Positions 33,299 to 41,510 of a DNA stretch of 64,000 nt are shown here, piece after piece. Location: NCBI GenBank assembly GCA_038229135.1, contig JBBROS010000010.1, positions 1 through 64,000 on the forward strand, read 5' to 3'. Below the pieces are notes generated by a model that ran no database searches, had not been told where the DNA came from, and was given only the letters and a program-made list of their open reading frames with translations. Within the stretch, counting starts at the first letter, position 1; each line of letters starts with the position of its first letter. The DNA comes from JBBROS01 sp038229135 (lineage in GTDB: Bacteria > Pseudomonadota > Alphaproteobacteria > Acetobacterales > Acetobacteraceae). The translations under genes were made by a program, and so were the position numbers.

Positions 33299-34180
33299 TC
33301 AGGCCTCGATCATGCCGCGCATGACGGCGACAGCCGCGCCTCCGACGCTCGCGCGGATGCCTTCAGGGGTGCGGCGGGCGCTGGTGTAGAGCTGGCTCGG
33401 GCGGCCGAGCTCGGCGCCCTGCCCGAGCTCGAGGGTGAGCGCATCCTCGCCCGAGGCGTGGAGCAGGAGGGCGGCGAGGGCGACGGCGGCGCTGCCGGTG
33501 GCCGGGTCCTCGGCGATGCCGCCCAGCGGGTTGAACATGCGGACATGGCGGCCCGCGGCCGTGCGCTCGTGCACGTAGAGGGGAAAGCCCCAGCGGCCGA
33601 CCGTGTGGCGGCGCAGGGCCTCGCGCATGGCGGACAGGTCTGGAGTGGCGCGACCGACGGCGCCGGGGGCGAGCTCGGCGATGACGAACGGGTTGCCGAC
33701 GCCGGCGACGACCGGGGCGTGGGTGGCGGTGAGCACGTCCGCCGCCGCCAGCCCGGCGCAGGCGGCGATGGTTTCGGGCGGGATGGCTTCGCCCAGGGTA
33801 AGCGCCTGAGGCGCCTCGAGCGTGGCGGTGCGGGCCGGGCCGTCACCCTCGAACATGACCGTCACGAGCCCGGCCAGCATCTCGAAGGTGAGCGTCGCGG
33901 GGGGCGTGGGCATTGCGGCGGCGAGTGCCAGGGCGGTGCCGACGGTGGGGTGGCCCGCGAAGGCGAGCTCGGCGGCGGGGGTGAAGATGCGGAGCAGGGC
34001 CGTGTGGGCCGGGTCGGACGGTGGGAGGACGAAGCTGGTTTCGCTCAGCGCAAACTCGCGGGCGATGGCCTGCAAGGTGGCCGTGTCCAGGCCGCGCGCG
34101 TTGGGCAGCACGGCGAGGGGGTTGCCGCCGAAGCGGGTCGTGGTGAAGACGTCGAGCGTCTCGAAGGCGTATTCGGGCAT
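33299..34180 (-). CDS. PhzF family phenazine biosynthesis-like isomerase
   Basis: 293 residues of the diaminopimelate-epimerase fold. Signatures: FETLDVFTTTRFGGNPLAVL, LSETSFVLPP with the catalytic Glu (about residue 47), ELAFAGHPTVGTA, GVGNPFVIAEL and AEDPATGSAAVAL. Most family members outside phenazine clusters have unknown substrates. There is no phenazine cluster here. It is divergent from glpK. Confidence 0.93.
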   Translation of the reverse strand: MPEYAFETLDVFTTTRFGGNPLAVLPNARGLDTATLQAIAREFALSETSFVLPPSDPAHTALLRIFTPAAELAFAGHPTVGTALALAAAMPTPPATLTFEMLAGLVTVMFEGDGPARTATLEAPQALTLGEAIPPETIAACAGLAAADVLTATHAPVVAGVGNPFVIAELAPGAVGRATPDLSAMREALRRHTVGRWGFPLYVHERTAAGRHVRMFNPLGGIAEDPATGSAAVALAALLLHASGEDALTLELGQGAELGRPSQLYTSARRTPEGIRASVGGAAVAVMRGMIEA

Positions 34181-34266
34181 GCGGCCAGGCTGGCAGGGGG
34201 CGGCCAGGGCTGCAAGGAACGTAGGGCGATTGCGCCCATTTGGTCCGGCCGATAGCGTCGACGGCC

Positions 34267-35736
34267 ATGGACACGCACGCGCCGCTGCCGGCGATCCTCG
34301 CCATCGATCAGGGCACCACCTCCACGCGGGCGATCGCGTTCGCGCTCGATGGGCGGGTGCTGGCGCAGGAGCAGGTGGAGCTCGCGCAATCCTACCCGGC
34401 CGACGGGTGGGTGGAGCACGATGCGGAGGGGATCTGGCGGGACACGCTGGCGGTGGCGCGGCGCGTGCTGGCGCGGGTGCCGTGCGAGGCGATCGGGATC
34501 GCGAACCAGCGCGAGACGGTGGTGGTCTGGGAGCGCGAGAGCGGGCGGCCGATCGCGCCGGCGATCGTGTGGCAGGACCGGCGGACGGCGGGGGCGTGCG
34601 CGCGGCTGCGGGACGCGGAGCCGATGGTGCAGGAGCGCACCGGACTGCTGTTGGACTCGTATTTCTCGGCGACCAAGCTGGCCTGGTTGCTGGACCACGT
34701 GCCGGGGGCGCGCGCTGCCGCGGAGCAGGGGCGGCTCGCGGCCGGGACGATCGACAGCTTCCTCCTGTGGCGCCTCACGGGCGGGGCGGTGCATGCGACG
34801 GACGCGACGAATGCGAGCCGGACGTTGCTGTTCGACATCCATGCGGGCACCTGGTCGGAGGAGCTGTTGCGGCTGTTCGGCATCCCGGCCGGGCTCCTGC
34901 CGGAGGTGGTGGACAATGCCGGGGCGTTCGGGACCACGGCGCCCGGCGTGCTCGAGCGCGCGTTGCCGGTGTGTGGCATGGCCGGGGACCAGCAGGCCGC
35001 GCTGATCGGGCAGGCGTGCCTCGTTCCCGGCATGATGAAGGCGACGTATGGCACCGGGTGCTTTGCCCTTTGCCACACGGGGGACCAGGCCCTGGCTTCG
35101 AAGCACAGGATGCTGACCACGGTGGCGAGCCGTCTCGGTGGGCGGACGTCGTATGCGGCGGAGGGGGCGATCTTCGTGGCCGGGGCGGCGGTGCGATGGC
35201 TGCGGGATGGGCTGGGGCTGATCGGCGGCGCGGGCGAGACGGCGGCGCTGGCGGCGACGGTGCCGGACAGCCATGGGGTCTACATGGTGCCGGGCTTTGT
35301 GGGGCTGGGGGCGCCGCACTGGGCGCCGGCTGCGCGGGGGCTCGTGTGCGGGCTGACGCTGGACAGCACCGGGGCGCACCTGGCCCGGGCGGCGCTGGAG
35401 GCGGTGGCGTATCAGACGCTGGACCTGGTGGAGGCCATGCGGGCCGATGGCGGGGTGGCGCCGCAAGCGTTGCGGATCGATGGCGGGATGGCGGCGAACG
35501 ATTGGCTCTGCCAGTTCCTGGCCGACGTGCTGGGCACCCCGGTGGAGCGCCCGGCGGTGCTGGAGACGACGGCCTGGGGCGCGGCGTTGCTGGCCGGGGT
35601 GGGGGCCGGGCTGCTGGCGGGGCTGGATGCGGTGCCTTGGGCGTCGGAACGGCAATTCGTGCCGCGGATGGACCGGGCGGTGCGGGATGGGTTGGTGGAC
35701 GGGTGGCGGGTCGCGGTGCGGCGGGCCTTGGGGTAG
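34267..35736 (+). CDS. glpK: Glycerol kinase
   Basis: 489-residue FGGY kinase. AILAIDQGTTSTRAIAF is the phosphate-binding start, WVEHDAEGIW is typical of GlpK, IANQRETVVVWERESG contains the conserved Arg-Glu, and TIDSFLLWRLTGG, MKATYGTGCF and RIDGGMAANDWL follow. It phosphorylates glycerol to sn-glycerol 3-phosphate. No glpF or glpD is adjacent. The ATG at 34267 (MDTHAP) is preferred over an upstream frame extension. Confidence 0.96.
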   Translation: MDTHAPLPAILAIDQGTTSTRAIAFALDGRVLAQEQVELAQSYPADGWVEHDAEGIWRDTLAVARRVLARVPCEAIGIANQRETVVVWERESGRPIAPAIVWQDRRTAGACARLRDAEPMVQERTGLLLDSYFSATKLAWLLDHVPGARAAAEQGRLAAGTIDSFLLWRLTGGAVHATDATNASRTLLFDIHAGTWSEELLRLFGIPAGLLPEVVDNAGAFGTTAPGVLERALPVCGMAGDQQAALIGQACLVPGMMKATYGTGCFALCHTGDQALASKHRMLTTVASRLGGRTSYAAEGAIFVAGAAVRWLRDGLGLIGGAGETAALAATVPDSHGVYMVPGFVGLGAPHWAPAARGLVCGLTLDSTGAHLARAALEAVAYQTLDLVEAMRADGGVAPQALRIDGGMAANDWLCQFLADVLGTPVERPAVLETTAWGAALLAGVGAGLLAGLDAVPWASERQFVPRMDRAVRDGLVDGWRVAVRRALG

Positions 35737-35769
35737 GCGGGCGGCGCCTCGTGGCCCCCAACTCTCGAA

Positions 35770-35793
35770 CCCTCTCCCGCAAGGCGAGAGGGG
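35770..35793. terminator. Hairpin after glpK
   Basis: CCCTCTCCCGC then AAGGCGAGAGGGG forms a stem-loop between the convergent glpK and sulfate-type binding-protein genes. It is a member of the recurring GC-rich family. Confidence 0.55.
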
Positions 35794-35811
35794 CAGTCCC
35801 TCGGTCTCGAC

Positions 35812-36780
35812 CTAGCGGCCCAACCGGTCGAAGGTGCCGCCCTCCGCGAAATGCTCGCGCTGGGCGGTGGGCCAGTCGGTGAAGTGGTCCTCGAGGCGGA
35901 AGGTGGGGGTGGTGGGGAAGTCGGCGCGGGCGAGGGCGGTGGGGCTGACCGGGCGGCAGGCGTGGCGGGCGATGACGTCCTGGGCGTCCTCGGTCCAGAG
36001 GAAGCGGAGGTAGGCTTCGGCGAGGGGGCGGCTGCCGCGGCGGTCGGCCACGCGGTCGACGAGGGCGGCCACGGGTTCGGCGACGATGGTGAGGCTGGGT
36101 CGGACGATCTCGAGGCGGCCGGCGGAGGCCCGTAGGGCGAGGGTCGCGTCGTCCTCCCAGGCGAGGAGAACGTCGCCCTGGTTGCGGCGGGCGAACGTGA
36201 TGGTGGCGCCGCGTGCCCCCGTGTCGAGGATGGGGACGTTGCGGAACAGGGCGGCGAGGGTTGCCTGCGGATCGCGGCCCTGGCGCAGCGCCCAGCCCCA
36301 GGCGGCGAGATAGATCCAGCGGGCGCCGCCGGAGGTTTTGGGGTTGGGCGTGATGATGGCGGTGCCGGGGCGGAGGAGGTCCGGCCAGTCCTGGATGGAT
36401 TTCGGGTTTCCGCGGCGGACCACGAACACGATGGTCGAGGTCCAGGGCACGGCGCGATCGGGCAGCCGGTCGCGCCAGTCCGCGGCCACCAGCCCGGCGC
36501 GGGCCATGGCGTCGATATCGGGCTGGAGGGCGAGCGTGACGATGTCCGCCTCGAGGCCGTCCATCACGGCGCGGGCCTGGGCGCCCGAGCCTCCGTGGCT
36601 CATGCGGATCCGTGGCGTGGCGCCGGCCTGCTGCTGCCAGGCGCGGGCGAACATCGGGTTGAGGGCGGCGAAGAGCTCACGGGTCGGGTCGTAGGAGGCG
36701 TGGAGGAGGCTCGGGGCTGGTTGGGCTTCGGCGCGGGCCGCGGCGAGGAGGGGGATTGCGAGGAGGGTGCGGCGGAACAT
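35812..36780 (-). CDS. Sulfate/thiosulfate-type ABC transporter substrate-binding protein (Sbp/CysP-like)
   Basis: 322 residues with signal peptide RRTLLAIPLLAAARAEA. Family motifs: LLHASYDPTRELF, MSHGGSGAQARAVMDGLEAD, IVTLALQPDID, GNPKSIQDWPDLL and ITPNPKTSGGARWIYLAAWGW. Sulfate-binding residues in the SHGGSG block are kept. It stands alone: the usual cysT, cysW and cysA genes do not follow in this window. Confidence 0.92.
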   Translation of the reverse strand: MFRRTLLAIPLLAAARAEAQPAPSLLHASYDPTRELFAALNPMFARAWQQQAGATPRIRMSHGGSGAQARAVMDGLEADIVTLALQPDIDAMARAGLVAADWRDRLPDRAVPWTSTIVFVVRRGNPKSIQDWPDLLRPGTAIITPNPKTSGGARWIYLAAWGWALRQGRDPQATLAALFRNVPILDTGARGATITFARRNQGDVLLAWEDDATLALRASAGRLEIVRPSLTIVAEPVAALVDRVADRRGSRPLAEAYLRFLWTEDAQDVIARHACRPVSPTALARADFPTTPTFRLEDHFTDWPTAQREHFAEGGTFDRLGR

Positions 36781-36813
36781 GGGCGAGCTCCGTTGCGGTT
36801 GGCGTTCGACGAG

Positions 36814-36848
36814 TCCCTCACCCCGACCCTCGCCCGGAGGGGAGGGGA
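36814..36848. repeat. GC-rich intergenic repeat between gltX and the binding-protein gene
   Basis: TCCCTCACCCCGACCCTCGC followed by CCGGAGGGGAGGGG, in the 72-base gap between two minus-strand genes. It is another copy of the recurring element and may end the long aroG-gltX transcript. Confidence 0.55.
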
Positions 36849-36852
36849 TGCG

Positions 36853-38196
36853 TCAGGCCGCCGCCAACCTTAGCCGGTCCAGGGCTCTCGTACGGCCGAT
36901 CAAGGGTAACAGGTCGGCGAGGTCGGGGCCGTGGTCCTCGCCGGTGAGGGCGAGGCGGAGGGGGGCGTTGAGGGCCTTGCCCTTGCGGCCGGAGCGTTCG
37001 CGGAGCGCGGTGGTCCAGTCGGACCAAGTGGTAGGGCCCCATGGGTCTGGGGGGAGGTGGTCCATGGCGGTGGCAAGGAACTCGTGCTCGCCCTCGAGGA
37101 ACGGGGGCACGATGGCGCCGGAGGCGACGTCCCACCAGCCGCGGGCCTCCCGCATCAGGTCGAGGCTGCCGCGGATGGCGTGCCAGAATGCAGGGGTGGC
37201 GGCGGGGGGCAGGCGGGGCTGGGCGGCCTCGAACGGCATGGCGGCAAGGGCCTGGCGGTTGGTCTTCAGCAAGTATGCCGGGTCGAAGCGGGGGGGCTCA
37301 GGGGCGATGCGCGTGAGGTCGAAGCCGGGGGCCAGCCCGGCGGGCGTAGTGGGGACGGGGGTGGCGCCGGTGCCGAGGGCCGCGAGGGTGCCGGCCAGCG
37401 CCGTGGGCTCGATGCCGTCGTTGCGGAGCGAGCGCAGCGAGAGGCCGCCGCGGCGTTTGGCGAGTTTCCCTCCGCTGTCGTCGGCGAGTGGCGGCAGGTG
37501 GGCGAAGCGGGGCGGCGGCGGCGGGCGTCCGCGGCCCGTGGTGGGGCGGAGCGCTGCCAGCAGGTCCAGCTGCAGGCCGGTCAGCGTGGTGTCGCCCTGG
37601 CCGCGCACGATGTGGGTGATGCCGTCCTCGAGGTCGTCGACGGCCGTGGTGAAGGCGAGGAGCGGCGTGCCGTCGGCGCGGATGAGCACCGGGTCGCTGG
37701 TGGCGGACAGCTTCACCTCCTGCCGGCCGAGCACCATGTCGCCCCATTCGGCGGGCACGCCGGAGAGGAGGAAGCGCCAGTACGGCCGCTTGCCACCGGC
37801 CTCGGCGGCCGCGCGCTGGGCGGCGGTGAGCTTCAGCATGGCGCGGTCGTAGATGGGCGAGAGGCCGCGGCGGATTCGGGCCTCGCGCTTGCTGGCCAGC
37901 TCCTCGTCGCTCTCGAAGCACGGGTAGAGGCGGCCCGCGGTGCGGAGGCGGTCGGCGGCGGCTTCGTAGGCGGGCAGGCGGTCGCGCGTGTGGACCAGGT
38001 CGTCCCAGTCGAGGCCGAGCCAGGCCAGGTCCTGCTGGGCGGCGTCGCCCTGGTCGTTGCGCTCCGGGTCCGCGTCCTCGAGGCGGAGGCTCACCTGGCC
38101 GCCGTTGCGCCGGGCGAGCAACCAGGTGGCGAGTGCCGCGCGCGCCTCGGGCACGTGCAGGAGGTGGGTGGGCGAGACGGCGATCCGCAGCCTCAA
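36853..38196 (-). CDS. gltX: Glutamate--tRNA ligase with altered signature motifs
   Basis: 447-residue class I aminoacyl-tRNA synthetase of the GluRS group. The HIGH region reads SPTHLLHVPEARAAL where GluRS has SPTGxLHVGNARTAL, so both Gly are replaced (His and Pro). The KMSKS loop is GGKLAKRRGG. Still present are LRLEDADPERN, YPCFESDEEL, RYWRFLL-like RPYWRFLL, VGDMVLGR-like WGDMVLGRQEV and IRADGTPLLAF. No in-frame ATG fits. The TTG at 38194-38196, overlapping the upstream TGA as TTGA and preceded by GAGGG, is the likely start. Many alphaproteobacteria have two GluRS; this looks like the divergent one. Confidence 0.87.
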   Translation of the reverse strand: MRLRIAVSPTHLLHVPEARAALATWLLARRNGGQVSLRLEDADPERNDQGDAAQQDLAWLGLDWDDLVHTRDRLPAYEAAADRLRTAGRLYPCFESDEELASKREARIRRGLSPIYDRAMLKLTAAQRAAAEAGGKRPYWRFLLSGVPAEWGDMVLGRQEVKLSATSDPVLIRADGTPLLAFTTAVDDLEDGITHIVRGQGDTTLTGLQLDLLAALRPTTGRGRPPPPPRFAHLPPLADDSGGKLAKRRGGLSLRSLRNDGIEPTALAGTLAALGTGATPVPTTPAGLAPGFDLTRIAPEPPRFDPAYLLKTNRQALAAMPFEAAQPRLPPAATPAFWHAIRGSLDLMREARGWWDVASGAIVPPFLEGEHEFLATAMDHLPPDPWGPTTWSDWTTALRERSGRKGKALNAPLRLALTGEDHGPDLADLLPLIGRTRALDRLRLAAA

Positions 38197-38627
38197 GCGC
38201 TGCCCTCGCGCTTGGTCGCGGGGGGCTGGATGGGGCCGAGAGGGTCCTCGTCCAGGTCGTCGTCCTCCTCGTCCTCGTCGACGTCGTCGTCGTCGTCGTC
38301 CTCGGCCGGGCCGTGCAGGCGAGGATCGAGCGAGCGCCAGTCCCGGTCCTCGGGTGCGGCGAGGGCAGCGGCGAACGCCTCGAGTTCGGGGGCGCTCTGC
38401 CAGCCCTCCTCGGTGTCCGGCACGATGGCGTCCTCGCCATAGGCCTGCCACGCGTCCAGCACCGCGCGGGCGTCCATGCCCTGTGCCCGGCAGCGCTCCA
38501 CGCTGTCCCGGACGTAGCGTTGGGCGAACAGGTTGGCCACGTCGAGCGTGTCGAAGGGTCCGACCTCTTCCACCACGTTGTCGCCGCTGTCGTCGGAGAG
38601 GTCGATGATGCGGACGCGGAAGGTCAT
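38193..38627 (-). CDS. Small acidic protein of unknown function between nadE and gltX
   Basis: 144 residues. The first 90 are compact with VRIIDLSDDSGDNVVEEVGP, DVANLFAQRYVRDSVERCR and DAWQAYGEDAIVPDTEEGW. The C-terminal 40 contain a long Asp/Glu run encoded by a GTC/CTC microsatellite at about 38243-38303, then a basic end. No family recognised. It begins 13 bases after nadE ends and overlaps gltX, so it is cotranscribed with both. Confidence 0.75.
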   Translation of the reverse strand: MTFRVRIIDLSDDSGDNVVEEVGPFDTLDVANLFAQRYVRDSVERCRAQGMDARAVLDAWQAYGEDAIVPDTEEGWQSAPELEAFAAALAAPEDRDWRSLDPRLHGPAEDDDDDDVDEDEEDDDLDEDPLGPIQPPATKREGSA

Positions 38628-38640
38628 TGCCCAAGCCTTG

Positions 38641-40308
38641 TCATTGTATCAGCCCGGTGAAGCCGTTGGTGATGGGGTAGCGCCGGTCCCGCCCGAAGGC
38701 GCGCGGGGTGAGCTTGACGCCCGGGGGGGCTTGGCGGCGCTTGTATTCCGCGCGGTCCAGCATGCGCCAGACGCGCAGGATGGTGGCCCGGTCGTGACCG
38801 CGCTCCACGAGGGCGTCGACCGATTGCTCGCCCTCGACCAGGCCCTGCAGGATGGCGTCGAGCACCTCGTACGGGGGCAGCGTGTCCTGGTCGGTCTGGT
38901 CGTGCTTCAGCTCGGCACTCGGGGGCTTGGTGATGACGCGGTCGGGCATCACGGGTCCGGCCGGGCCGAGGCCGGGGGGCGTGTGCGCGTTGCGCCAGCG
39001 GCAGAGGTCGAACACGGTGGTCTTGTAGACGTCCTTCAGCACCGAGTAGCCGCCGCACATGTCGCCGTAGAGCGTGGCGTAGCCGACGGACATCTCGCTC
39101 TTGTTGCCCGTGGTGAGCACCATGTGGCCGAATTTGTTGCTGATGGCCATGAGCGTCAGGCCGCGAAGGCGGGACTGGATGTTCTCCTCGGTGATGTCCG
39201 CCTGGCGACCCTCGAAGGTGGGGGCGAGGGCCCCCGTCATGGCCTCCATGCCGGGGGTGATCGGGATCGTGTCGCAGCGGATGCCCAGCAGCCGGGCGCA
39301 TTCGGCGGCGTCGTCCAGGCTCGATCGGCTCGTGTAGGGGCTCGGCAGCATGAAAGCGCGGACGCGGTCGGGCCCCAGCGCGTCCACGGCGACGGCCGCC
39401 GAGATGGCGCTGTCGATGCCGCCCGAGAGTCCGAGGATGATGCCGGGGAAGCCGTTCTTGTTCACGTAGTCGGCCAGGCCCAGCATCATGCAGCGATAGA
39501 GCACGTCCAGGCGGTCCGGTTCGGGGGGCAGCGGCTGGGGCGTGCACACGAGGCGGTCGGTGCCGTTCGTGACGCGGCGCCATTCGGTCAGGGTGACCGA
39601 CTCTTCGAAGCGCGGCATCTGGGCAGCGAGCGAGCGGTCGGCATTCAGCACGAAGCTCGCGCCGTCGAACACGAGCTCGTCCTGGCCGCCGACCTGGCCG
39701 ACGAACACGAAGGGAAGGCCGGTCTCGACCACGCGGGCGACGCCGATGTTGATGCGGAGGTCCGTCTTGCGGTCCTCGAAGGGCGAGCCGTTGATGCTGA
39801 GGAGCATCTCGGCCCCGCTCTCGGCGAGGGTCTCGCTTACGGCCGGCAGCCAGAAATCCTCGCAGACCATGAGGCCGATGCGCAGGCCGCGGAGTGCCAC
39901 GGGGCCGGGGTGGGGGCCGGGGTCGAAGACGCGCTTGTCGTCGAACACGCCGTAATTCGGCAGCTCGTGCTTCGCCCGGCGGGCCACGACCTTGCCGGCA
40001 TCGAGCACGAACGCGGCGTTGTAGAGCTTGTCCCCGTCGCGCCAGGGGCCGCCGACGATCAAGGCCGGGCCGCCGTCCGCGGTGTCGGCGGCGAGCGCCT
40101 CGATGGCGGCCTCGGCGGCGGCGACGAAGGCGGGCTTGCGGACCAGGTCCTCGGGCGGGTAGCCGCCGATGGAGAACTCGGGGGTGACGACGATGTCGGC
40201 GCCCATGCGGGCGGCTTCGGCGCGGGCGCTCCGGATCCGGGCGAGGTTCTTGTCGACCTGGCCCACGTGCAGGTTCAGCTGCGCGAGCGCGATGCGAACG
40301 GTGGTCAT
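38641..40308 (-). CDS. nadE: Glutamine-dependent NAD+ synthetase
   Basis: 555 residues, two domains. The N-terminal nitrilase-type glutaminase has the Glu44 (VVTPEFSIGGYPPEDL), Lys113 (AKHELPNYGVFDD) and Cys149 (LMVCEDFWLP) triad. The C-terminal ATP-pyrophosphatase synthetase has LGLSGGIDSAISA, TTGNKSEMSVGYATLYGDM and a C-terminal YKRRQAPPGVKLT. It converts nicotinate adenine dinucleotide to NAD with glutamine as nitrogen source. The ATG overlaps the pncB stop as ATGA. Confidence 0.97.
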   Translation of the reverse strand: MTTVRIALAQLNLHVGQVDKNLARIRSARAEAARMGADIVVTPEFSIGGYPPEDLVRKPAFVAAAEAAIEALAADTADGGPALIVGGPWRDGDKLYNAAFVLDAGKVVARRAKHELPNYGVFDDKRVFDPGPHPGPVALRGLRIGLMVCEDFWLPAVSETLAESGAEMLLSINGSPFEDRKTDLRINIGVARVVETGLPFVFVGQVGGQDELVFDGASFVLNADRSLAAQMPRFEESVTLTEWRRVTNGTDRLVCTPQPLPPEPDRLDVLYRCMMLGLADYVNKNGFPGIILGLSGGIDSAISAAVAVDALGPDRVRAFMLPSPYTSRSSLDDAAECARLLGIRCDTIPITPGMEAMTGALAPTFEGRQADITEENIQSRLRGLTLMAISNKFGHMVLTTGNKSEMSVGYATLYGDMCGGYSVLKDVYKTTVFDLCRWRNAHTPPGLGPAGPVMPDRVITKPPSAELKHDQTDQDTLPPYEVLDAILQGLVEGEQSVDALVERGHDRATILRVWRMLDRAEYKRRQAPPGVKLTPRAFGRDRRYPITNGFTGLIQ

Positions 40309-41510
40309 GCGGCAGATGTCGTGGGCGGGGCGCGGCGTTCAACCCGGGCAGGCGTCACGGCGGCAGGGCGGAGCAGGAACTCGCGGCCGGCCTTCACGCG
40401 GGGCACGCCATCGTAGGCCACGATGTCGGCGGTGGCGTAGGTCTCGTGCCAGTCCTCGGGGATGAAGCTGCCGGTGCCGACCACGTCGATGGGCGCCTGC
40501 GTGTCGGCCATGACGCGGCACTTGCCGACGCCGAAGCCGGACGAGACCACGATGCGCACGCGCGGGAACCCGGCCTCGTCCAGCGCTTCCCGCATGCGCC
40601 AGATGGCGGCGGCGCTGACGCCGGTGCCGACCAGGTGGCGCAGCTCGGTGTCGCTCCGGTAGTGGCGGATGGCGCCCGGGGCGTGGCGGTCCAGCACGGC
40701 GTAGCTGGCGGCCGGATCGAGGCCCTCGAGGTAGCGGCCGCCATGCGTGTCGAGCCGGACGGAGAGGCGCCCGGCGGCGGCGAGCTCGGGGAAGCGGCGG
40801 CAGACGGCGAGGCCGTCGGTGATCTCGGCGCCGAAATAGTCGGTGAGCACGGTGAGGTCCTGCCCCGGGCAGGCCTCCACGAACATCTCGGCGGCGCGGA
40901 GGGTGGAGCCGGCGTAGCCGATGAGGGCATGGGGCATGGTGCCGCGGCCGTGCTTCTGGCCCAGGGCGCGGGCGCCCACGTCCGACGAGCTGCCGACGAA
41001 GCCCGTTGCGCCTTCGCGCCGGGCGGCATCGGATCCGACGCGGACGGCGTAGGCCATCAGCGCCTGCATCTCGGCCCCGGCGCAGTGGCGCGCCTCCATG
41101 GCGAGGAAGGCTGCGCGGGGCAGGGCTGCGGCCATCTGGTAGGCGTTGTGTGCGGCGACGCAGGCCGGGCCGAGCTTCTGCAGCATGAGGGTCTCGGCTT
41201 CGGCGAGGGCGGTGAAGGGGCCGGTGATGGTGACGATGGGCTCGCCCGCGCCCACCCAGGCGCCCTCGGCGTAGCGCACGTCGTAGGCAAAGCTGACGCG
41301 GTGCGCCTTGGCCACGCCGTCCAGCCAGGCGAGCATCAGGCGCGGGGCGGCGATGACGGGGCGGCGAAGGAAGACGGCGTAGGTGACGGTGGACTCGCCG
41401 AAATGCTCCACGATCTCGCGGGTTCGGCTGAAATATGCGTCCGTACGGTCCGCCACGTCGGTCATGACGGGTTCGGGGCTGACCGGTTCGGGGATGGCGG
41501 GCTGGGTCAT
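40305..41510 (-). CDS. pncB: Nicotinate phosphoribosyltransferase
   Basis: 401 residues. It makes nicotinate mononucleotide from nicotinate and PRPP, the salvage entry to NAD. Recognised by RTDAYFSRTREIVE, the ATVEAEARHCAG-like block FLAMEARHCAGAEM, GSSSDVGARALGQKHGRGTMPHAL, LTDYFGAEITDGLAVCRRF, SVRLDTHGGRYLEGLD and VSSGFGVGKCRVMADTQAP. The ATG at 41508-41510 forms ATGA with the upstream stop; an internal ATG at 41465 is the alternative. With nadE it gives a compact salvage route. Confidence 0.93.
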   Translation of the reverse strand: MTQPAIPEPVSPEPVMTDVADRTDAYFSRTREIVEHFGESTVTYAVFLRRPVIAAPRLMLAWLDGVAKAHRVSFAYDVRYAEGAWVGAGEPIVTITGPFTALAEAETLMLQKLGPACVAAHNAYQMAAALPRAAFLAMEARHCAGAEMQALMAYAVRVGSDAARREGATGFVGSSSDVGARALGQKHGRGTMPHALIGYAGSTLRAAEMFVEACPGQDLTVLTDYFGAEITDGLAVCRRFPELAAAGRLSVRLDTHGGRYLEGLDPAASYAVLDRHAPGAIRHYRSDTELRHLVGTGVSAAAIWRMREALDEAGFPRVRIVVSSGFGVGKCRVMADTQAPIDVVGTGSFIPEDWHETYATADIVAYDGVPRVKAGREFLLRPAAVTPARVERRAPPTTSAA

